From Tricholomella constricta (Eukaryota > Basidiomycota > Agaricomycetes > Agaricales > Lyophyllaceae): a stretch of DNA of 64,000 nt. A program made the position numbers and the translations under genes. This document shows positions 20,333-33,300 of the stretch, one piece after another. The DNA lies in assembly GCA_013368375.1 (NCBI GenBank), contig JAACJP010000026.1:1-64000 (forward strand), given 5' to 3'. Below the pieces are notes generated by a model. It was not told the origin of the DNA, made no database searches, and was given only the letters and a program-made list of their open reading frames with translations. The first letter of the stretch is position 1. Every line of letters starts with the position of its first letter.

Positions 20333-23300
20333 ATGGCCACCTTACCCGTCGTAGAGGAGGGAAAACTGCTCAGCGAGGCCCTGAACACTGTAAAAGTTCA
20401 GGTTCAGCAGATGAAACGGCACCTTGTACGTCCGCAGTTCTGTGAGGTAAATTCCGTTCCGTGAATTGACCTTCCGTAAACACCATAGGAGCTGGATGAA
20501 CTCATGGATGCGTTGAAGAGTGCAAGCTTGATGCTGGCCGAGCTACGAACTTCTTCGCTGTCACCGAAGCAGTATTACGAACTCTGTATGTGCAACCGCA
20601 GTTTTGATATACTTGATATGATTGAACAGTTATCCTCAGATATGGCTGTATTTGACGCTTTGAGACATCTTTCGAATTACTTATACGATGCGCATACCCA
20701 ATCGCGACACCACCTGGCGGACCTTTACGAACTCGTTCAATATGCTGGCAACATCATTCCGCGACTCTACCTCATGATCACGGTCGGCTCAGTCTACATG
20801 TCCATCCCCGATGCTCCGGTGAAAGAAATCATGAAGGATATGATGGAAATGTCTCGGGGTGTTCTCCATCCTATTCGCGGTCTCTTTCTTCGTCACTATC
20901 TTAGCGGCCAGACCAGGGATCACCTTCCTGTTGGGGTTGACGCCGGGTGCGCCATTAATTCCAACCTAATTGCTTTTCAGTCAACTGATTTGGATACACA
21001 GGCCCACAGGAAATTTGCAAGATTCCATATCCTTCGTCTTGACCAACTTCATTGAAATGAACAAACTCTGGGTCCGACTGCAGCATCAAGGCCATTCACG
21101 AGATCGTGAAAAGCGCGAGATGGAGCGTCGGGAACTCCGGATTCTGGTTGGAACCAATCTTGTCCGCCTCAGCCAACTTGACGGCGTTGATCTTGACATG
21201 TATCAACGGACGATACTTCCCAGTATCCTGGAGCAGGTCGTTAACTGCAAGGACGTCATAGCGCAAGAATATCTGATGGAAGTTGTGATTCAAGTGCGTC
21301 TTCAACTCCGTATATTTTGTATGCCTTCCCTTACGTCTGTTCTCAGGTCTTCACGGACGAATTTCACCTCCACACCCTGGGCCCATTCCTTTCCGCGACC
21401 GCACAACTGCACCCGAAGGTTACTATCAAACAAATAGTTATCGCACTCATTGACCGTCTGGCCGCATACGCTGCTCGCGAGGCTGAGAATGAGGATCCAG
21501 AAGAAACCAAACGGCAGGAGGAGGCAGCTGCTCGTCGTCTAGCAGAGAAGGTTAAAATACAGAAGTCCAAAGCCCGTGAAAATGGTCGAGCCTTCTCACC
21601 GACCGTGGAAAGTAACGCGTGGGGTTCTGTTCCACCTACTCCTGAAACACCGACCGCAGCCGTAGAGTCTACAGTGTCATCACCTACGTCGCCTGACGCA
21701 CCGAACGGGGGTTTGGAGAATTTGGGCAAGGGGAAGAACAAGGAAGGGTCACCTGTGCGCAAATTCAGAGGCGTACCGGAGGACGTTCCTTTGTTCGAAG
21801 TGTTTTGGAAGCAGGTTGTTGAACTCATCAAGGTTGGTGCAAACTTTACCATTTCAATCAATGTTTCCACTCACCGGACCATAGGCCAGACCGGATTTGT
21901 CAATACAAGACATCACGGCTCTCTTGGTATCTTTGACGAATCTTTCTCTCAGCTGCTACCCTGACAGGCTAGAGTACGTTGACCAAGTCCTGGGCTTCAC
22001 TGCCGACAAAATACAAGAGTTCAAGGAGAGGTACGACCTAGCCTCATGATTTCTGCGTTCTCTAACGATGTGTTTTCCAGCCCCGACCTAAACACACCGC
22101 AGACGACGTCCAATCTTGCGGCCTTGCTAGTAGCACCTATAAACTCCTATCAATCCGTTCTCACTCTCCTGGCCATCCCCAACTACTCACCACTCCTAAC
22201 GAAACAACTTTTCTCCACGCGACGTTCTATCGCGCACTCTATCATCTCGTCTGTCCTCAAGAATGAGACGGTAGTGGAGACACCAGAAGATGTTGACGGT
22301 GTCCTCGATCTCTGCCATGTCCTAATCAAGGACCAGTCAGATTCTAGTGCGATTGGAGGACAGAACCCCGCACAAATGAACTTGAACATAAAGGACGTCC
22401 GGAGGCAAGGACCGTATTTCGTAGAGCGGGAAGAGATGGCGGAAGAGCAAGGATGGGTGGCGAGAATGGTGCATCTATTCCGTGCGGAATCATTATATGT
22501 TCAATTCGAGGTTTGCTATCAATTTCCTTGTATCTCTTATATGCACTTAACATATACGGTCTACGCCAGCTTCTTCAAGTTGCTCGGAGGCACTTTGACG
22601 CAGGAGGCGAACGTATGCGCTTCACTTTCCCTGCTCTCATCACATCTTCCATCAAGCTCTGTCGGCGATACAAGAATCGCGAACACGTCGTTCGTCCACA
22701 TCCTTCCCATTGCATGCAGTTTGACTTAACCTACTCTTTCCACAGGAAGCAGACTGGCAATCAAAGGTCTCCGCGATCCTTAAATTCGTGCGACAACTTA
22801 CCTCCATCCTCTCCACTCAAATTGAAGCGCCCACAATCGCACTTCGGCTTTTCCTCCTTTCTGCTCAAATTTCGGACGAGTGCGGCTTCGAAGACCTTAC
22901 ATACGACTTCTACGTTCAAGCGTTTACTGTGTACGAAGACAGCATTTCGGAGTCGCGCGCGCAGCTACAGGCTATCACCCTCATCATTGGTACGCTGGCT
23001 GGTGCCAAGGTGTTCGGCGAGGATAACTACGACACGTTGATCACGAAGGCGGCGTTGCACGGCGCGAAGCTGCTGAAAAAGAGCCATCAGGCCACTGCAG
23101 TTGGGTTGGCTAGCCATCTTTGGTGGCAGGAGGCGCCGCCGCCTACTGACGCCGATGGGGAAGCTACTGTTACTGAGAAGAAGGATGTAGCAGAGAAGAC
23201 CCCTATTAAGGAGGAAGGCGGCGAGACGACTGCCAAAGCGGTATGTAGTACTCCTTTATCATTGGCAGAAAGCTGATGTGGCCGATACTTCGACTAGTAC

Positions 23301-23790
23301 CCCTATCAAGACAGCAAACGCGTACTGGAATGCCTCCAGAAGTCCCTTCGCATCGCCAACTCTGCGATCGAGGAGATCGTTACTGTTCAACTCTACTGCG
23401 ATACCCTGGACCAATATCTATATTATTTCGAACGTGGTGCACCAGCTGTAAGTCGTTTGTCTCCCGCGTTATCTAACACGAACGTTTGGTCTAATTTCAC
23501 ATCGCACCCAGGTCGCACCTAAATTTATTAACAGCCTAGTGGAGCTTATAACCTCGAGCGTTGATAATATCGCTTCTCCCGATGTCCACCCCTCGCAGCG
23601 TGCCCCGCCAGGGCTCGTTGAGGGCGTTCAAACTCCGGAAATGATCAGTAGACATTTCAGGAACACCTTGGCTTACATTAACAGGCGAAAAAACGCGTCC
23701 TACGACGGTGAGGGCAATTCGCCTGTTGACACGCGATGGGATGACGTGGATGTTGTGGGTGCGCTGTTGAAGATGGGGATTGGGCGTTGA
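20333..23790 (+). CDS. VPS35: Retromer subunit VPS35
   Basis: Vps35 is the alpha-solenoid scaffold of retromer, which retrieves receptors from endosomes to the Golgi. About ten exons join to a full-length protein. The start at 20333 gives [24 protein letters not shown] and, after the first intron, [44 protein letters not shown]. The Vps26-binding PRLYLM motif follows near residue 95. Later exons give [45 protein letters not shown] and an inserted Glu/Lys- and Pro/Thr-rich linker at about 21.48-21.75 kb. The C-terminal solenoid ([53 protein letters not shown]) ends at 23790. Introns are mostly 50-60 nt. It converges with VPS27, another endosomal sorting gene, though this may be chance. Confidence 0.96.
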
Positions 23791-23982
23791 CGATTGGTGA
23801 TTGTTTATTATTTTGTCTTTCGGAGCGGACGCGCGTTGTTGTGCTTTAATGATGTGTACTGTACATACATAGTTGTTATCAATTTTTATGGCTTGACTTG
23901 CAAATTCCATGGTGCGGCGGCGCACTTGATCACAGGCTGGGGTTGAACAGGGAGATGAAGCAAAAAAAATCTAAAAATAACT

Positions 23983-24065
23983 TGCATTAAGAGGGAATCG
24001 AACCCCCGGCGGGTCGAGACAAGGCTCGATGGCAACGACCCAGGTTACCACTACCCCATTAATGC
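23983..24065 (-). tRNA. tRNA-Gly (GCC) with a short intron
   Basis: Read on the minus strand. The acceptor stem GCATTAA/TTAATGC pairs fully and a discriminator A follows. The D arm is GGGTAGTGGTAACC. The anticodon stem GGTCG/CGACC encloses TTGCCA, giving anticodon GCC, and the T arm is GGGGGTTCGATTCCCTC. Between position 37 and position 38 there are about 12 extra bases, read as the tRNA intron. The sequence resembles eukaryotic tRNA-Gly(GCC). Box A and box B of the RNA polymerase III promoter are internal. It lies in the 470-bp gap between the convergent VPS35 and VPS27 genes. Confidence 0.88.
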
Positions 24066-24258
24066 CGACATGTTCACCTTTTTCAAGAGCAACCAGTTGA
24101 GGTAAACGTGCCACAGCATGCAGGAAAATGCATCCCCATGAATTATAACCACTACGTACGCAACCTGCTCTGGCGCCATACAAAATGCAGAACAAAACCA
24201 AAAGGCAAAAGTTTAGAATAGCGACGCTACACTCGGCTTCTCCCAAATCACAAATCAG

Positions 24259-26748
24259 TTACAAATCAATCAACAGCGCCTCTTTCCTCTCCTCCGGCGG
24301 TGCGAAGCCACTTGATATTGATGGACTATACATGTTGAACGTCTGGGGTGCGGACGTCGGAGCCACTGGGAACTGGGGAAGCGCCGAGGGTGGCGTCACC
24401 ACACCTGGAGCCTGCTGCTGGTGTTGTCGTGGCCGAAAATGCGAAGCAACGGTGTTGCTGCGGCCGAGATGTCCAGTGTTAGCAGGGGGTGGCGCGGGGG
24501 CAAGAGGCGATGCTGCGTAGGAAACGGTGTGGTGGCGGGTCAGGTTGGATGCAGCCGGTGGGGATGCGGAGTGTTGGGGCTGCTGATGTTGAGGTTGCCG
24601 CTGCTGTGGAGGGGGAGGTGGGGATGCGGCATATTGCGATTGTACTTGAGTGGGTGGAGAGGTCTGGTACGACAGTGGAGAGGCTGTGGAAGTTTGATAC
24701 TGGTGAGGGTTCAGGGTAACAGGGGGAAGGGCCTGAGTCTGTGGTGGATTGGGGCTGGCATACGATTGATACTGTGCGTGCTCGGCATACTGAGACTGGC
24801 GCCTTTGAGGCTCTGGTGGCGACTGAGGTGGAGACAATGGGGCGGCGGGGGTGGGTGAGTAATGGATGTGTTGCGCAGGTTGTTGATGCCATTGCGGTTG
24901 TTGGCCGGGGGCGTATTGCGGTTGATATTCGGAATATGATGCCTGAGGTGGTTGAGACGGCTGCGAAAGTTCAGGTTGTGGTTGGTATGCAGATGTAGTA
25001 GCTGGTCCTGAGGAGGCCCATTGACTGTAACTGTTGACCGTGTTGTAACTGGATTCAGCAGGTTGGTATTGGTTGGTCACTTGGGGTGATCTCCATCGCG
25101 GTTGCGCCAATTGCTCTGTCAGGAGTTGATCGTAGAGTTTTACGGCTTGGGACAGCTTATCGTGCATGTCAGTCAACATTTCTGGCGGAGATGTAAGTAT
25201 ATACAAGATGTGGTGTCGTGGGCAATACTCACGTTCTTTCCGACCTGCATCGTCCAAGCTCAACGCCAGCTTCGGCCGTAGACTGGATGCTTTTTCAAAC
25301 AATTCGTTCACAGCTGGGTACCTTGAAATATCCCGGCCGCCCTGCGCTTCAACCTGATCGATTGTCTGGCTGAATGTCAAAATCGCGTCAGACTCTAGTG
25401 GCTCGAGATCATAAGTCGGGATAGACGGGAGAGCAGGAACCTGGGCGACGCTCGGGGGATACGACTGCGAATAGCCCGGACCAGAGTATTCGGTACGAGG
25501 TGATTCCAGTGCCACGGGAGCACTGGGCTGAGGTGCATTCGCTTCTCGCAAGCTGGCTTCGATGGCCGCCCGGAGGTCTGGGTCGTCTTCCTCTTCGTTG
25601 ATGCTTGAAGTGGCTTTGGGATGGGAACTGCGATCGATGATGGGAGGCTCTGAGTATTGCCAGTCGGACGGCTGGGCTGGTACGTAGCCCGGGCGTGCGT
25701 GGCCATTAGCGGCACCCACCTCCTGTAACGAGAGCTGGATTGCGCGTTGAAGCTCAGCATCCGCAAGTTCACGGGCGCTACGGTGGCGAGTGCTATGCAT
25801 GCTTGCGGAATGACGATGTCCTTTATCACTATGCTAATGATGAGAGAAAGTCCACACCAGATTCAGGGAATTACGTACGCCTTGTCCGCCTTCCTTGTAA
25901 TTTTGTTGTAGCATCCGTCACACACCCGAACCTCCTGCGTGATGCCAAAATGTGGTAGCGCCATAGACTTGGAAGAACACGCCTGATCGAAAACTGAACC
26001 GCAATTTCGACAGTGGTGCTTCCGATTGGTAAACGTGAATGCGGTACGGCAGCGAAGGCAGACATCGGAGTCAATCCACTCAGGCGCAATCTGCGTGTCT
26101 ACCATAGCAGAATTTGCGACGGCAAGGTCCTTTGGGGGGAAATTGTAACCTGAATACCATAAGCTCACGTCATATTTGTCGGGATAGGGCGATCTACACA
26201 CCTTCGTTAAGCAAGGTCTTGTAGACCTGACCCACGTAGAACAATGGAGGCTTTCCTTCAAACGCAATGCTCCAATTCTGAACGAGCCTGAGGATGTTCT
26301 GCTTGACATCATTGTTCAGCCCAGGAACCTTGAGGATCGAAACCAGATTGTCCATAAACTCTCTCGACGCCACCTCGGACAAAAACAGATCACCCCCATT
26401 TTTGATACAGATGTCTGTCAACTAGATACAAGCTATCAGTGACCACCACGAAGGCAGCTCAAATGTGACGTACACCGAGCGCGAGATTCTGCACGTTGGG
26501 ATTCTTGTGGTTGAGCCGGCGTTTGAGCGCACGCATGGCATCCTTTGCCGGAACGGACTTGGAGCGAATTTGATCACATATCTCTAGGTTCAGCGCGATA
26601 TCCTCTGCTCCTGCTGGTAAAAGGTCCGAGGTGGCTTTGTCTGGAAACGCTCGTGAGTGATAACGAAGCCACGCAGGCGCGATGGCAACTTACCGACAGC
26701 ATCGTCAAGCTGCGAGGTTCCCCATAGCCAGCTTCCAAGGCCAGACAT
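24259..26748 (-). CDS. VPS27: ESCRT-0 subunit VPS27 (VHS-FYVE-UIM)
   Basis: Vps27 binds ubiquitinated cargo and PI3P on endosomes and starts the ESCRT pathway. The start at 26748 encodes [22 protein letters not shown], followed over several exons by a VHS domain ([52 protein letters not shown]). Next is a FYVE finger, [14 protein letters not shown]...[19 protein letters not shown] with the PI3P-binding RKHHCRNCG motif. Two ubiquitin-interacting motifs follow ([15 protein letters not shown] and [15 protein letters not shown]), then a helical core for the Hse1 partner ([17 protein letters not shown]) and a long Gln/Pro-rich tail. The extreme C-terminus LLIDL is a clathrin-box motif. All functional residues appear present. 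Convergent with VPS35. Confidence 0.95.
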
Positions 26749-27048
26749 GAGGAATTGTAGAGAGGAATGGTAGTGTCTATCTAAGAGTTGCGTAGGCGGT
26801 TATGTCGAAGCGCTGTTGCAACTCCGCAGTAGTAATCCGGATGACTCAGCCATCGTACAACCTTTCGATCGCTAATCAGGTGTACCTCTCATTTTTCGTA
26901 GCTAAAGATGCTCTGAAATTATACATATAACTAGGAAGGTATCAAGTCCGTAATAATGGTATCGCGATACCTTAGCAGTGTTCAGTATCCAAATCCTACA
27001 TAAGATAAATGTGTTCCAGATTTCCAGAATCTTTCGCCTTCCTCGCCT

Positions 27049-29252
27049 TTATGGCATGCCGGAGCGAGAGTCATCTCCCTTCTGCAACTGCGCTTGGCTA
27101 TAGTTGTTGTTGTTATACGGGTCTTGCGGCGTGTACGAGCTTTCATAAGGCGCTAGATGGATTCGCTCATCGTAGCTCGGTCGAGCAGCACGGCTGTGGA
27201 GTGCAATTTGACTACTGCCGTCTACTGCGTGGGCGCGGCCGTGGGCGTCAGTGACGCCGAAAGCCTCTCCAAAGTTCATCTTCGCGTGGGGGTCGACGTG
27301 GTGGGGCTTGCCGCGGGAGGACTCGAAGAAGAAGCGGAGAGAGACCCATATTTCAAGGGCGAAATCGCCTACACGATGTTAGCGTTAGGATCTCTATCAG
27401 TAGAAAAGATAAGTTGCTTACTGAAGTTGATGCTAGAATGGAAGATAGGTGAATTGGGCCTGCATTAGCTAAATAGAAAGACGACGCACGAGTCCCAAAG
27501 TGGGCGCCAGATGCTCGTTGCAGGAGCACCGGGTTTCAGTTTATACTCTGCAGGGGTGTAGGCCCACATCATCAGGGCAGCGAAGAATACCATCTAACAT
27601 CGTTTTTCCTGAGTCAATCAACGAACTGCATGGCAGCCAGCTTTTTCGCATACCTCAATACAGATGGCAAGGGCGTTGAGTCCATTGGAGATATTTGTCG
27701 CCGTCCAATATTGCGTTGCTGTGTGTAGTTGAGAAAATACTGTCCGAGATAAGAAAGAACACGGGTCGCACCTTTGATCACCCTGCCTTCCAAAGCACCA
27801 AACTGGATAATGGTAATTTTAAAAAATATTAACGACATCACAGAACCCACTCACGACGAAGGCTTGGTAGAAGGTGAACATGACAATGAGTTTGATACAC
27901 ATAAATTTGGCTAGCGGTCTCCGGCCTTTCAGCTCGTCCGCCATGAGGCCATAAAAAACGAGAAGTCCATATAGCGCAATACTATGCGCCAGAGCATAGT
28001 CGCGTCAGTTGCGTGGGTCGTGGTCGTCGGATAATTGATTCTCACCTGATGCTTACAAAGTCGATCGCTTCAAGGTATACACTGGCATAATGAACGCTGT
28101 AGCCAGCTGATTCGCAGAGGACTTTAAACTTTTCACAAATGATGCCGGCAATGGAAGCGACTGGAATTCAATGGAAATCAGGTAAGCAGGCCACGAGAGA
28201 AACGAATGGAACGTACGAGGTCGAATGATTACATATTGTAGAACGGACCACTGGTGACAGTGGGTACATGGTCAATCAAGTACTTGGAAGTGGAAGGGAG
28301 AGCTTTACTTTGACAGTGTACATGAAATATGCCTGCTATACTCGTGAGATCGTTCCCTGTAGAAGTCTAGCGATACACGCACTTTTGTTGGTCTATATCT
28401 CCAGCAGCAAAACTGCAACATGCTTGTTCATCAGCATAGGATGGATCTGCGGGGCTCATCGACGTACAGGAATGGGTAGTGGTCGCTTATCCTTGCGTGC
28501 GATGGCATTTTCAGCCTTGCGTCCAGACGCGGTTGCCGCAACATACTCGATTAAAAGCAGGCTGGGTGTACCATATGGTCAAAAGAAGGAAACTCGTGAC
28601 AGGGAAGACACCAACAGGAAGGCGCTTAGCGTAATAGCCTTTGAGAAGAAATCATAATGTTAAAGATTTTCAGTTGATACCACGAGAAAAGTACCTCGTA
28701 AGCTGTGGGCTGTGTTTGAACTCAAGCGCGACCGGAAGCAAAACAAAAAGGTGACATACCAACTTCGATAAAGGAGTAGTATGTGTAATGCCGGAAGTAA
28801 CGGTAGGAAAAGAATGAAATGATGGCATAGACAGGGGGCATGTACAGGATCCGTAGGCTGCAAATTTGGAAAAAGTTTTGGGCGGAGGCGGAAGCAAATT
28901 TCTAAGAGACCATACATTTGCCGTTGTTCTCGCGGGTTGGTATAACTCCTACGTTGTGGAAACCTATCTCAGGATTTGAGGGCTATGTATACGGCGGATA
29001 TAACTTGCCTGCAATGTCGCCAAACTGAAATGATCGATATAATGACGGTCTACACAAGGGTTGACCCGAGTTAGGAGTGGGATATCAACGATTAGGACAA
29101 GGGTCGTGACGGGTGCGACTCACCAGGCAAGCGCAACCCCCTGCGACAGCCCATCCTATCCGATGTGTATCCCAATTAACTCCGTTGGAGTCCCAGAACG
29201 ACGACTGGTCTATGTCGATGGTATTTTCACTGACGCATTCAGGCTTGGGCAT
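27049..29252 (-). CDS. DUF300 / TMEM184 (Ost-alpha-like) membrane protein
   Basis: The spliced frame begins MPKPECVSENTIDIDQSSFW (ATG at 29252) and continues GWAVAGGCACL, then TVIISIISVWRHC, YTNPREQRQILRILYMPPVYAIISFFSYRYF, and AYEAITLSAFLLLLIEYVAATASG. The block FCCWRYRPTK is a family signature. Later exons give the remaining helices (for example SISIALYGLIVFYGLMADELKGRRPLAKFM) and a polar tail with NFGEAFGVTDAHGRAH, ending at 27049. The family has about seven helices and includes the organic solute transporter alpha subunit; in fungi it is placed at vacuole or endosome membranes, but substrates are unknown. The gene uses a GC-AG intron (28964-29008), an 8-nt micro-exon (28695-28702) and a 23-nt exon (28616-28638), so automatic models may be wrong here. 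Confidence 0.88.
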
Positions 29253-30360
29253 CGTTCCGAACGCAGAATATCCAGTGAGAAGCGGGCTTTCTGAACTTGT
29301 GGGCGGAGAGGGCGAGCTGAGAACAGAGAAATGGCGTCAACCTGGCCTCGTGGTAGGATCTCAGACAAGAAAGCGTTTCGGGTCAAAGAGTTGTTGATGC
29401 TTTGTACCGCAGTTGTCAATTTGAATGACTGGGGCCAAGCAAACCCTGATTTACCTCCGTTAGGCGAGGCTCTGCATCCCTGTTGCCAAGATATAACTTA
29501 CAAGGTGACCGGCAGTTTTTGAACAGTTTCACAAGTGCTATCCATCCATCATCCATCTATGGACCATCGTTGTGATTCTGCTTCATGATATGGCAAAAAC
29601 TTTTCAGGATAATTCCAAAGGCCGCAAGAAACTTGAAGGCGGTATATCATCATCGCCTTTTCAAATTCCGCGGCTGCAGCAGACTCACTCAACCTTTGTT
29701 CAGGATAAAGTCCGCTGCCTCCTTCTCCGCTAGATCGCATACTGTCATATTTTCCCAATCGTCTGCAGTCGTATCCTTAACATCCAATTCTAGTCTACAT
29801 CATGAGCCGCGCACTGACGCGAACTTGCGAGTCCCACACGTGATAAACCTCGAGTCCTGACAAAGTCTCCTCCTAGGCGAGGTCAAACCATCATGAGATA
29901 AATATAAACCTCCCCGGAGGCAGTTCACTACTGCGGCAGTGCATATAATCTTTATGTAGCCAAATTTTCAGTATAACTAGGTAGATTATTGCTCCATACC
30001 CCTGGACAGACGACTTCGATGTCGATGGCATGGAGCAAAAATTGAATACGTGGGTTGCATCAATTGTGCGTAACAGGTTGGCGACGCTCATCAAATGTCA
30101 AGTGCACATTGAATACCTTTCAGCACCACACACCAATGCAGCTCCATCCTCTGAGTCAGGATGTTGAAAGTTGACAGGTCTGGCCTCGAATAGTGTGCTG
30201 AAGAGTATAAAATAGTGACGACAACATGTAAATGCCTATGGCGACTAGCAACACCCCTGCATATATTGCTCAAATAGGTACAGTCCTGGCTGTGGACGAT
30301 CCAGATATTTTCTAGGAAATGCATTTGTAAACGTTATATCTCCACTCAGTCAGACAGACT
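29253..30360. other. Intergenic, no gene seen
   Basis: 1.1 kb between the DUF300 start and the stop of the 7TM gene. Only short unconvincing frames occur (for example 29585-29860 plus). Confidence 0.5.
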
Positions 30361-33300
30361 TCATACCTGAACAGTGTCGAGCATAATAGCGTCTTGCACG
30401 TCAATGTGACTTGGCATGGCGCCGAAGGGGTCCGAATCAAAATGCTGTTTGCCGGGGGTGTAAAATCTGGATGGAGGGCCTGAAGCTTCAAATTGAACCG
30501 ATAATGCGCCAAGACGAGTCGAATGAGTGAAAAAGAGTCGATTGTTGAATGTCGCAAGGAGAGTATTCGAGTATCTGGAGACGGAGACCTCAGTAGATTG
30601 CGGGGTAAAGCTAGCGCATGGCTCACAGCTTCCCAAGGATAAGAGTGCTGTGAGCAAATGAATTCAAAGACGGCGTGAAATTCCCCGAAACACTCACGGA
30701 CAAATGAAATAATTGGAATCCTGGCTTTCAAAGAGCGGATCAATTGAGTGATTTGAAAGAGCGCCTTACCGGGAAAGCAATGAACATGATTAAAGAGATA
30801 AGGGCGGTTCCAGCTAATAAAAATGGAATGAGCGCTGGTTGTGGGCTGGAGAAAGAGAAAATATACAGACCCGTCAAACAGTTGGTTTCTATAACCAAAC
30901 GCACGAGACGGATGAGTATGCTGTTTGTCCCGCCATGGGGATCCTGACGTCTCGCTCGGAGAAGCTAGTGATACACAAGAGGCAAAAGCCAGGGCGGTTG
31001 AGAATCAACTGCCCTTGAGGCGGTTGGCCGGTGGTTGACTGGCGGTTGGCTGGCGCCTAGCTATTCCTTACATAATATTACTTAGTTTGGAAACCAATCT
31101 AGACCGCTCGCGTGTCTGATCATTGATGGGCCCACGCGCGATCACGCTCGTCCTCAAATTCTTTGTTCTCGACGCGCCGTGTGCCCCACACATGTAAATT
31201 AGCCAGAAAATTCATTTCTTACCTGTACACCACCACCATCTCCCATGCCAGCTGATCCAATAACTCCTCCTCCAACTGGACAGACCAGCTCAGCTGCAGC
31301 TAGCAAGGGCAAGCGCAAACGGACAGATGCGGACAATGCTGCTGGCAGCTCCTCACAGACAAAGAAACCTCGAAGGAAAAGGGCCACTGATCCACAGCCA
31401 AAGAAGCCTAAACGACCAAGCGACTGGCACTTACGGCGGGAAGAGATACCAAAGGCGGCAGAAAAGACAAAGGTGTGTGTTTTAGTATCAGTTTCCTTCA
31501 GATTCTGATCTTTTGCTTTCAGCAATCTCTGGAGCTCCACCTCCGTGTTCTCTGGCGCCTTTCGAGCCAGAACGCCATCCCTCCCATCATTACTAATGGT
31601 GACAAAGCTCCTCTAAACAGGCGTTTTTCCTCTGAGAGGCAAGTGAGGACCTCGGTAACTGCAAGCCTTGACCAGAACAGCGGCCGTCTCCACGATGTTG
31701 AAGCCAAGGTGCAGGACTTCAAGGTCTCTCTTCCGGAGGGCGGCACTATCTCAAATAGCATCAAACGGATTGCGGAGTCGCACTTGCTTTTTATATTCAG
31801 GACTGTGGCCTGCCTCGGCCTTAACCGGTGGGCACCTGACGTTCTCAGTGGTGATCCTGATTCCATTTACAACCTGCTTCATGAGCATGTTGCCCTCACA
31901 ACCTTCGAGCAGGTCTCTGTTGCTCATGCCTATTCCCACATGGGAAATAACCTCTCCTTCATCCGTGATTTCCCCCTCATGCGCAAGCTCTATCGTAGCT
32001 TTGTTTTTTCTCACATGCACACCATCGCAAAGTCCGAATTGAAGAGCCCTGGGAGCGTGGCGAAAGCCAAACAGATGAGTACCATATATAAACGCCGCAA
32101 CGATGTCAGTAATAATCAGTTTCTCTTCAAATTTGATTGTTAATATATTTGGCGGAATTATAGCTTGCCATTGGTAGAGTTGATGTCATCAAGGCACAGC
32201 TTTTCAATGAGCGGGTTGTGAAGTTAGCTAAGGAGACCGAGGCGCACTCCGACGACGATTTTGCAGAGGGCGATGCAGTTTTCGATATGGTTTACCACAT
32301 CAAGGAGAAGGATGGTCGGTCTGACAAGGTCAAGCACTTTTTTAGGCTGGCAGATGCACAACGCCAACGCATGGCAAGGACCAAGAGTCGAAATTTCAAG
32401 TGAGCCATAAATTCACTTGCTTTGTCTTTGTCATTTAGTTTATTTTAGGGCCGAACAGCGCCGTGAAAATCCTCCAATGCCACAGCCATCGGAACTTACA
32501 GCCCTCCCAAAGAAGGTGCCAATCGACTGGTTCGATCCCACCTACTGGAATGAAATTTTGACGGTCCGCGAGCGCTACGACTACATGAAGAACGGAGTTT
32601 GTGTCGCCCTGCCCCTTCCAGAGTTTTGCGAGACTTGGGCAAAGTGTGCCGCATGGAAGAATCTTCCAGAGAGCGAGTTCATGGCAACATATGGTAATGC
32701 AGTCCTAGCGCAATACACCATGCCAACCGAGGCCGAAATTGAACAGCTACAGAATGGCTGGGACACCGAGGAGGAGGAGGAGGAGGAGGATGATGAGGAA
32801 GACGACAGCGAGTAGGGTGCAGAACACTTTTCTTTTCACTTCTCTTGCGCAGGGCGTGTCAATATTTAATTGTCTCCTTTTATATAGTGGTACTTCTTGT
32901 TTTCGCTTTTCATGCGCAGGGCGCGTCAATATCTATCTATTTCCTTTATTTATCAAACATTGTCCATGCCACCCCAGCTGCCCAGCCCGGCACCTCCAAC
33001 TCCCAGTGACAGCTCCAGGGAATGCTCTCGCGATACAACCCTGTCTCGCAGGACCAGAGATGGCCGTTCCAGCCGTTTTGGGGCAATCAGACATTGAAAC
33101 ACAATTTTTTATACGCTGGCGAAAAGTATCTCGAAGGCTGTCATCGATAATTTTGCGTGACAAAAAGAAGTGAAGCCAAGAATCAAAGGACTGAGTAGAG
33201 TAGAGACATCGTGGGACCCATTTAAGGCCTTTCGAAGTGTTCTGAGTCTTCCACAATTCTGTATTGCAAGGCTGAGACCTGGGAGAGGCCCTCCACTGAC

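Noticed and set aside
24421..24858. Plus-strand open frames opposite the VPS27 tail
   Set aside because: They are antisense shadows of the Gln/Pro-rich low-complexity coding sequence of VPS27.
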